DNA of 64,000 nt from Pseudomonadota bacterium (GTDB lineage Bacteria; Pseudomonadota; Gammaproteobacteria; Steroidobacterales; Steroidobacteraceae), in assembly GCA_021805865.1 (NCBI GenBank), contig JAJZDX010000014.1, positions 60,941 to 124,940 of the forward strand, in the 5' to 3' direction. How positions within the stretch are numbered: position 1 is the first letter of the stretch; each line of letters starts with the position of its first letter. The translations under genes were made by a program, and so were the position numbers. Shown one piece after another: positions 45,418 through 54,780 of the stretch. Below the pieces are notes generated by a model. That model was not told the DNA's origin. It was given only the letters and a program-made list of their open reading frames with translations, and did not search any database.

Positions 45418-45494
45418 CTGTTCGGTACCGGATACATCGCGGACCCGTGTTCTTCGATATCGGTGAGGGGAAGGGTACGCTTCATACCGAACAG
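45418..45494. promoter_or_regulatory. Inverted repeat in the tetR-methyltransferase gap
   Basis: CTGTTCGGTA (45418-45427) and its exact complement TACCGAACAG (45485-45494) are 57 bases apart in the divergent gap. The left copy also overlaps the palindrome CGGTACCG (45423-45430). The right copy lies 25 bases before the methyltransferase ATG. Paired sites like this could let the TetR protein repress both genes. The repeat is seen; binding is inference. Confidence 0.4.
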
Positions 45495-45518
45495 ATGTCC
45501 ATTTCCGGATGACTGACC

Positions 45519-46205
45519 ATGAGCGAAGCTGCCCCTGCCGATGCCTTTACGCGAGGCATGCGCTCCGGCAACACTGCCGCCGCGGGCGCCAGAGGCGTAT
45601 TGCTGCACAGGCCGCGGCTCTACGACCTCTTCGTCGAGCTGGCCCTCATCGGGCGCGAGCCCTCGTTTCGCCGGCAAGTGCTCGATCTGGCCGCCCCCCG
45701 TCCCGGTGAGGCCATGCTCGATGTCGGCTGCGGGACAGGATCGTTGGCGCTCCTGGCCAGAGAGGCTGTGGGCGCCACAGGGGTCATCTGCGGGGTCGAC
45801 GCTTCTGCGGAGATGATCTCCTGGGCTCGGCAAAAGGCGCGACGCATCGGGGTCGAGGCGGACTTCCGGCGGGCTGCGGCCCAGGCGCTCCCGTACCCCG
45901 ATGCCTCCTTCGACGTCGTGCTCAGCACCTTGATGCTGCATCGCCTGCCGAAAAGAGCCCGCACGCAGCTGGCCGCCGAAGCGCGCCGGGTGGTGAAGCC
46001 GGGGGGGCGCGTCCTCGTGGTCGATTTCGCAGAGGAGTCGCGGCGAAAGGGATTGAGGCGCCATCTGCGCCATCGACAGGGCCTCGTGGCATGGCAGGAG
46101 ATCCCGGCCCTGCTCGAGGGCGCCGGACTGAGCGTCGTGGCCAGCGGTCCACTGGGGATCCAGACCGTGCACTTTGCGCTCGCGGCCGTTCGATCCAGCT
46201 CCTGA
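45519..46205 (+). CDS. Class I SAM-dependent methyltransferase
   Basis: This is a small-molecule methyltransferase of 228 residues. Motif I is MLDVGCGTGSLALLAREAVG near residue 69. VICGVDASAEMISWARQKAR follows, then motif II/III LPYPDASFDVVLSTLMLHRL and VVKPGGRVLVVDFAEESRR. The fold resembles UbiE/COQ5 and phosphatidylethanolamine or sterol methyltransferases, but the substrate cannot be read. It is divergent from a TetR regulator and may be its target. The end is 19 bases before the convergent cation-transporter gene. Confidence 0.85.
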   Translation: MSEAAPADAFTRGMRSGNTAAAGARGVLLHRPRLYDLFVELALIGREPSFRRQVLDLAAPRPGEAMLDVGCGTGSLALLAREAVGATGVICGVDASAEMISWARQKARRIGVEADFRRAAAQALPYPDASFDVVLSTLMLHRLPKRARTQLAAEARRVVKPGGRVLVVDFAEESRRKGLRRHLRHRQGLVAWQEIPALLEGAGLSVVASGPLGIQTVHFALAAVRSSS

Positions 46206-46224
46206 TTGCCTCGGAGGCCGACGC

Positions 46225-46818
46225 TCACCTCGCCGAAGGGGGGGCGTGGTACGCCTGGTACGCCCGCAGCAGGAAGACCACGCCCAGCACCAGGAACAAG
46301 GCGCTGGCGAGATAGTGAATCGCCTTGAGAGGCACTCTTCCAGAGAGCGTCTTGCCGAGAAAGACCGCCGGAGCGCAGGCGAGCAGCATCCCAGCGGTCG
46401 CACCGCCGATCACCGCGATGAGGCTCGAGTAGGCGGCCGCCAGCACCGCGGTCGCAATCTGGGTCTTGTCGCCGATCTCGGCGATGAAGATGCCGGCGAA
46501 CGCGGCCCAGAAGGCGCTGCCGCGCGATTCCGCGGCGGACTTCACGTTGACGTCCTCGCTCCTGAGCTCCCAGAGCGCCATCACGATCAGGCTCGCCCCG
46601 ACCAATGCGTTCAGGCGCACGGGGGTCAGGAAATGCCCGAGGCGCTCCCCGATGAGCGCCGCGACGACATTGCTTGCGAGCGCGGCGCAGAGCACTCCCG
46701 CCAGGATCGGCCACGGCCGGCGAAAGCGCGCGGCGAGCACCAGCGCAAGCACCTGCGTGCGATCGCCGATCTCGGCGATTCCGATGGTCGAGAGACTGGC
46801 GAGGAACGCCTCGATCAC
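46225..46818 (-). CDS. GDT1/UPF0016 (TMEM165) family cation transporter
   Basis: This inner-membrane protein (197 residues, about six helices) belongs to the GDT1/TMEM165 family of Mn2+/Ca2+ exporters. The duplicated family signature E-x-G-D-(K/R)-T occurs twice: TIGIAEIGDRTQVLALVLAA near residue 15 and FIAEIGDKTQIATAVLAA near 115, one per half. Bacterial members such as MneA export manganese. I looked upstream for a manganese (yybP-ykoY) riboswitch and did not find its conserved core. It is convergent with the methyltransferase gene and divergent from the DUF748 gene. Confidence 0.92.
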   Translation of the reverse strand: MIEAFLASLSTIGIAEIGDRTQVLALVLAARFRRPWPILAGVLCAALASNVVAALIGERLGHFLTPVRLNALVGASLIVMALWELRSEDVNVKSAAESRGSAFWAAFAGIFIAEIGDKTQIATAVLAAAYSSLIAVIGGATAGMLLACAPAVFLGKTLSGRVPLKAIHYLASALFLVLGVVFLLRAYQAYHAPPSAR

Positions 46819-47008
46819 GCCGGCCCGCCCGATGCCCGGCGAGGCGCCATGCCGGCCGAGCGGTCCAGCCTCCGGCAGACCTCGATGGGAGCACTTTTCG
46901 CGGCGCAGTCGACCGGTTTCGCGCGGCGCCCGTACGGCACTCGCTGTGTCTGTTCGTAGCGCATAATGTTATTGGTACACTTGGAATATACGCAACGAGG
47001 GGGGCGCG

Positions 47009-50000
47009 GTGTCGCAACGAGACGATACCCGACCACGAGCGAGCCAAGGGCACAATCGCATGCAAGCACGAGCGCCGATCCGGCCGCCGGGACGCAAATG
47101 GATCATTGGCGCGGCGCTGTCCGCGCTCATCATTCTGGCCTACCTCTGGGCGGGCTACGTGCTCGCGCCGCGATTGATCCGCTCCGAGGCCGCCCGATGG
47201 GCCGGCCACCACGCCGGAGTGTCTCTCGGGCTGGGCCCGATCAAGGTCGATCCCATCCATTTCACGGTCTCCGTCCGCGATGTCCGCCTGGCCGATCATG
47301 GCCGGCCGCTCGCCTCGCTCGACCGGCTGTTCATCGGGATCTCCCCGCTGTCCTTGCTCGAGTCGAGCTATCACATCACTGCGCTCGATCTGGAGCATCC
47401 CGTGCTCCACGTGGTGATCGGCCCGGATGGAAAGGTCAACCTTGCCGCGCTTCTTGCCCCCTCCGCGCACAGCACCGGTCCCACTCCCGTCTTTCGCATC
47501 GATGATCTTCGGATCGACCAGGGCGAGCTGAGCCTCACGGACCTCGGACGCAACCCTGCCGCCCGGACCACTCTCGCTCCGATCACCTTGCGGCTCGTCA
47601 ACTTCCGCACCGAGGGGCGCCCGGACGGCCGCTTCGTCCTCGAGGCGCAGAGCGATGGAGCGATCCTCGCCTGGCAGGGCCGGGTGTCGCTGTCGCCCTT
47701 CACCTCACACGGGGCCGTTTCGCTGAGCGGGCTCGAGGCCGGCGTGCTCGCGCAATTTCTGCCGCCCGACCTGCCGATGACGCTGAGCGCCGGCCGGATG
47801 AGCCTCAGCGCCCAGTATGCTGTCGCCTACGGGGCGCAAGGCCTCGCCACGCGCTTATCGGCGCTGGATTTTGCCGCCACCGGCCTCGGTCTTCGCGGCA
47901 GGGACCTCCCCGGCACGCTGCGGGTCGCCCGCATCGAGGCGAGCGCCGGGGAACTGCGGTATGCGCGCGGCGCGCCGGCCGACGGATCGCTTCCGACCCT
48001 GACCCTGCGCGGCCTCACACTGACCGGCACGGGCCCTGCCGCGGGCCAGACCGTGCGCCTCGCGCAGCTCGCCCTGAAGGGGGCCGGCCTCGATGAGGCA
48101 CGGCGCCGACTCGCCGTGTCGTCCCTCGCCCTGGCGGGCTTGCGCTTGGCCGTACGCCGGTCAAAAGGCGGGATGATCAACCTGATGCGCTTCCTGCCGT
48201 CCTCAAGATCGCGGGGCGCACCCTCGATCCCGGCACCGGCCGGCTCTCACCGCGCAGGATGGCACATGGAGCTCGGCCATTTCGCGCTCACCAACTCCGT
48301 GGCGAGGATCGAAGACCGGACGGTCTCTCCGGCCGCCCGCTTTGCGATCACGCTGCACTCCTTCACGGCGACTTCGCTCGGCAATGACCTCGAGCGCCCA
48401 ATCCCATTCAGCGTGCGCGCCAGTGTTGACCGCGCCTATCTGGCGCTGGACGGGCGCGTCACGCCCGCCACTCGAAACGCGGCATTGTGGGTCTCACTGG
48501 CACCGCTGTCCCTGAGGACATTCGCACCGTACCTGCCGCTCGCCCCGTCGGTGAAACTGCACTCCGGAGAGCTCGGCGTGCGCGGCTTCGCCGAGCTCGC
48601 GGCGGGCGGGCTGGTCCGTCTCAGCGGTCGCGTGGACACCCGCGACGTCCGGCTGCTCGATCGCGCCGCGGACACCGGGCTGTTCGGCTGGCGCGACTTG
48701 ACCCTGACCGGGGTCGAGTATCGCCCCGCACACCTCGTGATCGGCCTGGCGCGGCTCACCGCACCGACCGGCCTCATCGAGATCCTCCCCAACCGCACGT
48801 TGAATCTCGCCGCGCTCGCTCCGCCGCGCGCGCACGCGAGCGCTCGGCCGGCACGCCCCTCCCCGGCGCACGCCCCGTCGTCCGGCAAGGCAGCGCCGGC
48901 ATTTACGGCGCTGCTGCGGCGCCTCGACATCGAGAGCGGCACGATCACTTTCGCCGACGAATCCATCAGACCGCACTTCCTCGCCCCGATCGATGACCTG
49001 CACGGCACGATCGGCGATGTATCGACCTCCAAGACGGCGATCGCGCACATTGACCTTGCCGGCCAGGTGATCGACCGGTACTCGCCCGTGAGCGTCAAAG
49101 GTTCATTCAACCCCTACGGCCTCGGCCGCAGCACCGACATTCACGTCGCCTTCGACAACATCCAGCTGCCCATCTTCGACCCGTACTCCGACTTCTATGC
49201 CGGCTACGCCATCGCCAAGGGCACGCTCAGCACGCGATTTCACTACCGCATCGTCAATCGCGAGCTCAAGGCCGATCATCACATCGTCGTCGATCAGTTG
49301 CAGTGGGGCGGCCCGAGCGGCAGCACCCACCGCGTGGGCTGGCCCATCCGGCTCGCGACGGCGCTGCTGAAGAACCGCGCCGGCGTGATCCGCATCGATC
49401 TGCCGGTGAGCGGCTCGCTCAATGACCCCAGATTCGATATCTGGCCGATAGTGTGGATGATGTTGAGGCACTTGCTCGAGAAGGCCGCGCTTGCACCCTT
49501 CGATCTCATCGGCAAGCTGTTCGCCGGCGCGCAGCAGGCCCAATACCTCGTGTTCGCACCAGGCTCGGCCGCGCTCGCTGAGGGCGCCGGCGCGAGCCTC
49601 ACCGCACTTGCCCACGCGCTCGCCGAACGGCCCGGCCTGCAGGTTGACATTCCCGCCGGCGCCGCCGGCCCCGAAGACGCGCGCGCACTGGAGAATGAGC
49701 GGATCGATGCGCTCGCGCTCGCGCATCTTCACCGGGCGCCGACAGGCGGTATCGGCGCACTGAGCCTGCAGGAGCAAAAGCGCCTGCTGGCGGCGCTCTA
49801 CCGCGCGAAGCTCGACAAACGACCCGTTTATCCGGCGCATCTGCCCGCGGAGCCGGGCGCTGCGGCGGGTGGCCGCCACCGCGCGGCGCCCAGTGCACGG
49901 CGCGAGCGGCAGCAGGGTGAGATCCGGTGGCTTCGCGAGCAGCTTCGCGCGACCGTGCGCCCCTCCGGCGAGGCGCTGATTGCCCTGGGCCAGGCGCGGG

Positions 50001-50125
50001 CGCGGCGGGTGCAGGATGCCCTGCTCGCACACGGCATCCTGAGTGCCAATCGGGTATTTCTCACCAGCGATGTATCGGGCGCGGCCTGGCACGGCCGCGT
50101 CCGGCTCAAGCTCCAATTGCACTAG
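47009..50125 (+). CDS. Large DUF748 / AsmA-like envelope protein
   Basis: This is a 1038-residue envelope protein. The GTG start gives VSQRDDTRPRASQGHNRMQA. One membrane helix (WIIGAALSALIILAYLWAGY) lies at about 31-50 and the rest is probably periplasmic. It has long beta-rich repeats with AsmA-like phrases such as SLGLGPIKVDPIHFTVSVRD, ALDLEHPVLHVVIGPDGKVN and GSFNPYGLGRSTDIHVAFDN. Late in the protein come VDLPVSGSLNDPRFDIW-type and FAPGSAALAEGAGASLTALA motifs of DUF748. Members are thought to act in outer-membrane lipid homeostasis, but this is not established. The final 80 residues include a Pro/Arg-rich insertion and RARRVQDALLAHGILSANRV. Confidence 0.82.
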   Translation: MSQRDDTRPRASQGHNRMQARAPIRPPGRKWIIGAALSALIILAYLWAGYVLAPRLIRSEAARWAGHHAGVSLGLGPIKVDPIHFTVSVRDVRLADHGRPLASLDRLFIGISPLSLLESSYHITALDLEHPVLHVVIGPDGKVNLAALLAPSAHSTGPTPVFRIDDLRIDQGELSLTDLGRNPAARTTLAPITLRLVNFRTEGRPDGRFVLEAQSDGAILAWQGRVSLSPFTSHGAVSLSGLEAGVLAQFLPPDLPMTLSAGRMSLSAQYAVAYGAQGLATRLSALDFAATGLGLRGRDLPGTLRVARIEASAGELRYARGAPADGSLPTLTLRGLTLTGTGPAAGQTVRLAQLALKGAGLDEARRRLAVSSLALAGLRLAVRRSKGGMINLMRFLPSSRSRGAPSIPAPAGSHRAGWHMELGHFALTNSVARIEDRTVSPAARFAITLHSFTATSLGNDLERPIPFSVRASVDRAYLALDGRVTPATRNAALWVSLAPLSLRTFAPYLPLAPSVKLHSGELGVRGFAELAAGGLVRLSGRVDTRDVRLLDRAADTGLFGWRDLTLTGVEYRPAHLVIGLARLTAPTGLIEILPNRTLNLAALAPPRAHASARPARPSPAHAPSSGKAAPAFTALLRRLDIESGTITFADESIRPHFLAPIDDLHGTIGDVSTSKTAIAHIDLAGQVIDRYSPVSVKGSFNPYGLGRSTDIHVAFDNIQLPIFDPYSDFYAGYAIAKGTLSTRFHYRIVNRELKADHHIVVDQLQWGGPSGSTHRVGWPIRLATALLKNRAGVIRIDLPVSGSLNDPRFDIWPIVWMMLRHLLEKAALAPFDLIGKLFAGAQQAQYLVFAPGSAALAEGAGASLTALAHALAERPGLQVDIPAGAAGPEDARALENERIDALALAHLHRAPTGGIGALSLQEQKRLLAALYRAKLDKRPVYPAHLPAEPGAAAGGRHRAAPSARRERQQGEIRWLREQLRATVRPSGEALIALGQARARRVQDALLAHGILSANRVFLTSDVSGAAWHGRVRLKLQLH

Positions 50126-50195
50126 TACGACGACACGCAAATATCGAGACGTAGACCGACTGCGCAAGCCAGTAAACGGCGCTTCGTGATCCCAC

Positions 50196-51449
50196 ATGGC
50201 GCGGTCCCTGACGGTTCGAAATCAAGGTGTCGTGATACTAGAGTTTCGGTCCACCGGCTCAGGACACCGATTGCGCCCGAAGCGGCGCGACCGTTTGAAG
50301 GGCAACATGGTCATTCCCGGCACGTGGATCTTCCCCGACGATCCGCGCATCAAGCTCGCCGACAAGCGCGGGTTGATCGTCACGCAGCCTCACGCGATGG
50401 CGCTCGGGGTGAACGTCGCGCGCTGGCCGCCGAACGTGCCCTGCAACTTCACCGCGCACCCGAAGATCCTCGAGCGCGCCTGGCGCAACGCGGTGGCCGA
50501 ATACGATCCGCACCAGAGGATTCTCCGGGAGGTGGGACTGCGCGGGCTGTCGGATGAGTCCTACGCCGCCCTGGACCCGAGTGTGCGCGGCAACGATGCG
50601 CGGCTCGGAGCGGTGATCGGCAAGGCGATCGATGCTGAAATACGCATCGTGCGCGCCGCGCATCCGCACGCGCAATTCGTCACAAGCTTCTGGCAGGAGG
50701 GCGCGAGGCTCGAGCATGAAGGGGATCTGAGGATCCCGCGGAACGTCATTCGCGTCTGGGCCGACCGCGGCTACGGCATTCCCCAGGACGATGGCGATCT
50801 CGCCCCCGGGGAGGGCGTGTACTGCCCCGTGGCGATGATCAACGGCAGCGCCAACCATTTGACCGAGATGATCCCGGTGCATCGCATCTATGCGCAGCTC
50901 GGCCGCTGCATCAAGGCACGCGCGACGGCGTACTTCCTGCCGAACGTGAGCAACATTCGCCCCGTGGCGATGACCACGGAGGCGGCGATGGACGTCGCCT
51001 TGGGGCGGGGTGCCGGCGGGCGGCGCCCGGGGATTTTACCGGCGCTGGGCGCGCCGGGAATTCGGCCCCGGCGCTACTACCAGGCCCGGATGCTGACCAT
51101 GATCGCGATCAACCGCAACAGGGTGCGCATTCTGTACCGCGTGGCCCGGGCGGTGCGCGACTTTCGCCGCGGAGAGAAAACCGCGGCGCTCGCCGAGGTG
51201 CGCCGCGCCCTGCCCCCATTCCGGCAGATCCGGCGCATGCAGCGCCAGGCCGACTACGGTAAATGGAAGCACTGGTACCGGGGCGAATGGCTGGTCGGCA
51301 TCCGCCTCACGCGCAAACTGGTGGCCGATTTCATCCGCTACCTGCACGACCCGACGATGACACTGCCGCCGCCGTTTCTCGACAACGGCTGGCAGGGCTA
51401 CTACCACATCATGAAATTCGAGGGAAATCGCACGGTCAATGTGCGCTGA
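50196..51449 (+). CDS. Short GH115-like protein, possibly a truncated gene
   Basis: This 417-residue frame resembles glycoside hydrolase family 115 (xylan alpha-1,2-glucuronidase) in several blocks. They are RRDRLKGNMVIPGTWIFPDD, ARLGAVIGKAIDAEIRIVRA, VIRVWADRGYGIPQDDGDLA, GVYCPVAMINGSANHLTEMI, and near the end YGKWKHWYRGEWLVGIRLTR and NGWQGYYHIMKFEGNRTVNV. GH115 proteins are usually 800-1000 residues, so the N-terminal domain is missing. A low-complexity junction (GRGAGGRRPGILPALGAPGI) suggests an internal deletion. A stop codon lies immediately before the ATG. I have not traced the active-site residues. It may be a decayed gene or a minimal family member. Confidence 0.45.
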   Translation: MARSLTVRNQGVVILEFRSTGSGHRLRPKRRDRLKGNMVIPGTWIFPDDPRIKLADKRGLIVTQPHAMALGVNVARWPPNVPCNFTAHPKILERAWRNAVAEYDPHQRILREVGLRGLSDESYAALDPSVRGNDARLGAVIGKAIDAEIRIVRAAHPHAQFVTSFWQEGARLEHEGDLRIPRNVIRVWADRGYGIPQDDGDLAPGEGVYCPVAMINGSANHLTEMIPVHRIYAQLGRCIKARATAYFLPNVSNIRPVAMTTEAAMDVALGRGAGGRRPGILPALGAPGIRPRRYYQARMLTMIAINRNRVRILYRVARAVRDFRRGEKTAALAEVRRALPPFRQIRRMQRQADYGKWKHWYRGEWLVGIRLTRKLVADFIRYLHDPTMTLPPPFLDNGWQGYYHIMKFEGNRTVNVR

Positions 51450-51561
51450 GGCCGCCCCGGCCCGATGTCCCGGCCCCCGCTGCGCCGCGGGCGCGCATTC
51501 GCGCCTCCTTCGACTATCATCTGCCGAACAGGACCGCCGACAGGCGCAGCGCCCCCGCCCA

Positions 51562-54500
51562 ATGACCGATCCCACCCACCGTACTCGATTGCAGCCCGAT
51601 CCGACTCGCGCTGTCGGGGAAAGCATCCATCGGGCCGCGCGCCAGCTGATCGAAGCCGGCGCCGTGCGCGAGGTGCGAGTGCATCAAAACGGCGCCGTGG
51701 TAACCGGGATCGTGGTCTCGCCGCGGCACCCTGCAGGCTCGGGCACCTACCGCGTCTACATCCGGCGTGCGAAGGACGCGATTCAACGGGCCGAATGCAG
51801 CTGCGGCGAGCACGGCGCGTGCATTCACGTGGCCGCCGTATCGATCGCATCGCAGGGGTCGCTGCGGCAGGCGCCCCGTGAGTCTCAATCCCGCGGGACG
51901 CTCGAGCCGGGGTGGGCCGCCGGATCGGCGGCGGCGTTGCGCGCGCAGTCCGCGCCCAGGCAGCAGCTTTGCTATCTTTTCTCATTGCGCGCAAGCACCA
52001 CTCACCCGTGCGACTGCGGTGAGCTGCGGCTGTCGGTCTGGGTACAACAGGGACCCGGACCCGGCGCACACTCCTCGACCGCGGTTCCCTACGTGCCACA
52101 CTCGGCGCAGATGCGCGGCGAGTATCCACGCTACATCGACCTGCTCGATCGAGGCATCCTCGAGACCCTGGGCGACCGAGGCTTCGAGGAATCCCGGAAT
52201 CTCGAGGCAACCGGCGGCGCGAGACTCTTCGAGCAGGTGGCGCGAAGCGGCCGCGCGTTCTGGGTCTCTTTGCAGTCGCAGCCGCTGCGTGCGGGCGCGC
52301 CTCGCCGTGCACGCCTATCGTGGCGATGCGACGAGGCCGGCAGGCAACGCCTCGCCTGTGAGGCCGGCGATGAGGCGCATCCGCTGCTTTGCCTCGAGCC
52401 CGCGCATTACCTCGATCCGGCAAGCCTGCAGTGGGGAGCGCTCGAATTGCCCTGCGAGCGGGAAGTCATCGACCGCTACGGGCGCCGCGCAGTGGCCCCG
52501 GAGGAGATCGCGGCGGTGAACGCAGCACTTGACCGTGAGCCCGGGACGAGTCCGCTGCCGCGCCTTGCAACCCTGTTGGTGCATCGCCGGCCGCTCGAGA
52601 GCCTGCGCGCGAGACTGGCTCTCGGGGCGGGGCCTGCGGCGCGGTTGCAGTATCTTTACAACGGCCTGGCGGTGGACAGCCGCCGACTGTCCGAGTCAGA
52701 GGCGCTGGTCCGCCAGGTCTCGGGATCGGAAGTCTACGAGATCCCACGCGATGCTGCGCTCGAAGAGGCCTTCAGAGCGCAATTCGCCGCCGCGCCGGCA
52801 ACGACGGCGCACCGCGAGGCCTGGCTCGCCTTTCTCCTCGACACCGCACCGCACCTCGAAGCGGCGGGCTGGCACATCGTGATCGAGCCCGGATTCCCCT
52901 ATCCCATCGTGCGCCCCGAGCGCTGGTTCGGCGAGCTCGAGGGCCGCACCGAGAGTTGGTTTCATCTGCGGCTCGGAGTAATCGTGGAGGGCAAGGCGGT
53001 GAATCTGCTGCCGGCGCTCGCCGACTACCTGCAACGCTCCCTCGTGCACGAGACAGCCGCGGTTGCGGGCGATGGCGCGCAGGCGCAGCCCGCCTCCCTC
53101 GCCGTGGGTGAGCATTGGCTGCTGCGCCTCGAGGATGGACGCCATGTCCCCATCGCTCTCGAGCGCATCCGCCGCATCGCCTCGATGCTGGTGGAGCTTC
53201 TCGAGCGGGATGCCCTCGATGGCGAGGGGCTCACGCTGGCGCGAAGCCAGCGGTATCCGCTTGCGATCCTCCGCCGCGAGCTCGATGCCACATTCCGCTC
53301 GGCGGATCCGACGCTCGAGCCGTTGCTCTCGGACCTCGATGGATTCACCCGCATCGAGGCGCTCGCCGCGCCGGAGGGTTTCGCCGCGCAGCTGCGCCCC
53401 TATCAGCGCGAGGGGCTCGGGTGGCTGCAGTTCCTGCGCCGCCACCGGCTGGGCGGTGTGCTGGCCGATGACATGGGACTGGGCAAGACGGTCCAGGCTC
53501 TCGCGCACCTGCTGCACGAGAAGCTCGCCGGCCGGCTGCGCAGACCCGCGCTGATCGTTGCTCCCGTGAGCGCGCTCGCCCACTGGCAGCAGGAGATCCG
53601 GCGCCTTGCACCGGCGCTGCAGGCGCTCACGCTGCACGGCCCTGCGCGCCGCGCCCGCTTTGCGCAGATCGACAATGTCGACATCGTGATCATCGGCTAT
53701 CCGCAGCTGCAGCTCGATGCGCATGTGCTGCTGCGGCAGGATTTCTCCGTGGTGATCCTCGATGAGGCGCAGATGATCAAGAATCCGCGCGCCAAAGTCT
53801 CTCAGGCGGCCTGCGCATTGCGCGCCGATCATCGGCTGTGCCTCAGTGGAACACCGCTGGAGAACCACCTGGGGGAGCTCTGGTCGCTGTTTGCCTTTGC
53901 GCAACCGGACCTGTTCGGTGGCGAGGGCGAATTTCATCGCCGCTATCGTACCCCGATCGAGAAGGGCGGGGATCGGCTTCGCGCCGAGGCGCTCGCCGCG
54001 CGCCTCAGGCCGTTTCTGCTGCGGCGGACCAAGGATGCGGTGGCGCCGGAGCTTCCTGCAAAATCCGAGATGCTCGAGCCCATCGTGCTCGATGAGCGCC
54101 AGCGCGATCTCTACGACGCCATCCGGCTCGCCTCCCACCGGCGCATCCGCGAGATCATCGAACAGGCGGGGCTCGCGCGCAGTCAGATCACCGTTCTCGA
54201 AGCGCTGCTGAAGCTGCGTCAGGCCTGTTGCGACCCGCGCCTGGTCGATGCCGGCGCCGGCGCCGACGTCCCCTCGGCGAAGCTCGACTGGCTCGAGCAA
54301 GCCCTGCCCGCGCTCGTCGCAGAGGGCCGGCGGATCCTCATATTCTCGCAGTTCACCTCGATGCTGCGCCTCATCGAGGCGCGGGTAAGCGAGCTCGGCA
54401 TCCCCTACTGCCTGCTGACGGGTGCGACCCGGGAGCGTGCCGCCGAGGTCGAGCGCTTCCAATCAAACGGTGCGCCGCTCTTTCTCATCAGCCTGAGGGC

Positions 54501-54780
54501 CGGCGGCACCGCGCTCAACCTCACCGCCGCCGATACCGTCATCCACTATGAGCCCTGGTGGAACCCGGCGGCCGAAGCGCAGGCGACCGATCGCGCGCAC
54601 CGCATCGGTCAGAGCAAGCCCGTCTTCGTCTACAGGCTGATCGCGCAGGGCACGGTGGAGGAAAGGATGCTCGAGCTTCAGGAGCGCAAGCGCACGCTCG
54701 CCGCCGGAGTCTACGCCGGCACGGGCGCCTCGCCGCTGTCACTCACCGTCTCCGACCTCGAAACGCTCCTCGCGCCATGA
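51562..54780 (+). CDS. SNF2-family helicase with N-terminal SWIM zinc finger
   Basis: This is a Swi2/Snf2 ATPase of 1072 residues from the ATG at 51562 (MTDPTHRTRLQPDPTRAVGE). The SWIM finger, CxCx(5)CxH, is in AECSCGEHGACIHVAAVSIA near residues 78-90. The SNF2 helicase has LRPYQREGLGWLQFLRRHRL, VLADDMGLGKTVQALAHLLH with Walker A near 638, and VILDEAQMIKNPRAKVSQAA near 733. It continues with LSGTPLENHLGELWSLFAFA, ILIFSQFTSMLRLIEARVSE, LRAGGTALNLTAADTVIHYE and AEAQATDRAHRIGQSKPVFV. Bacterial relatives (HepA/RapA-like) remodel protein-DNA complexes; the specific target is unknown. It ends in an ATGA overlap with the next gene. Confidence 0.92.
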   Translation: MTDPTHRTRLQPDPTRAVGESIHRAARQLIEAGAVREVRVHQNGAVVTGIVVSPRHPAGSGTYRVYIRRAKDAIQRAECSCGEHGACIHVAAVSIASQGSLRQAPRESQSRGTLEPGWAAGSAAALRAQSAPRQQLCYLFSLRASTTHPCDCGELRLSVWVQQGPGPGAHSSTAVPYVPHSAQMRGEYPRYIDLLDRGILETLGDRGFEESRNLEATGGARLFEQVARSGRAFWVSLQSQPLRAGAPRRARLSWRCDEAGRQRLACEAGDEAHPLLCLEPAHYLDPASLQWGALELPCEREVIDRYGRRAVAPEEIAAVNAALDREPGTSPLPRLATLLVHRRPLESLRARLALGAGPAARLQYLYNGLAVDSRRLSESEALVRQVSGSEVYEIPRDAALEEAFRAQFAAAPATTAHREAWLAFLLDTAPHLEAAGWHIVIEPGFPYPIVRPERWFGELEGRTESWFHLRLGVIVEGKAVNLLPALADYLQRSLVHETAAVAGDGAQAQPASLAVGEHWLLRLEDGRHVPIALERIRRIASMLVELLERDALDGEGLTLARSQRYPLAILRRELDATFRSADPTLEPLLSDLDGFTRIEALAAPEGFAAQLRPYQREGLGWLQFLRRHRLGGVLADDMGLGKTVQALAHLLHEKLAGRLRRPALIVAPVSALAHWQQEIRRLAPALQALTLHGPARRARFAQIDNVDIVIIGYPQLQLDAHVLLRQDFSVVILDEAQMIKNPRAKVSQAACALRADHRLCLSGTPLENHLGELWSLFAFAQPDLFGGEGEFHRRYRTPIEKGGDRLRAEALAARLRPFLLRRTKDAVAPELPAKSEMLEPIVLDERQRDLYDAIRLASHRRIREIIEQAGLARSQITVLEALLKLRQACCDPRLVDAGAGADVPSAKLDWLEQALPALVAEGRRILIFSQFTSMLRLIEARVSELGIPYCLLTGATRERAAEVERFQSNGAPLFLISLRAGGTALNLTAADTVIHYEPWWNPAAEAQATDRAHRIGQSKPVFVYRLIAQGTVEERMLELQERKRTLAAGVYAGTGASPLSLTVSDLETLLAP

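Noticed and set aside
46819..47008. Manganese riboswitch (yybP-ykoY) upstream of the GDT1-type gene
   Set aside because: The conserved GGGGAGUAG-type core and its partner were not found on the minus strand.
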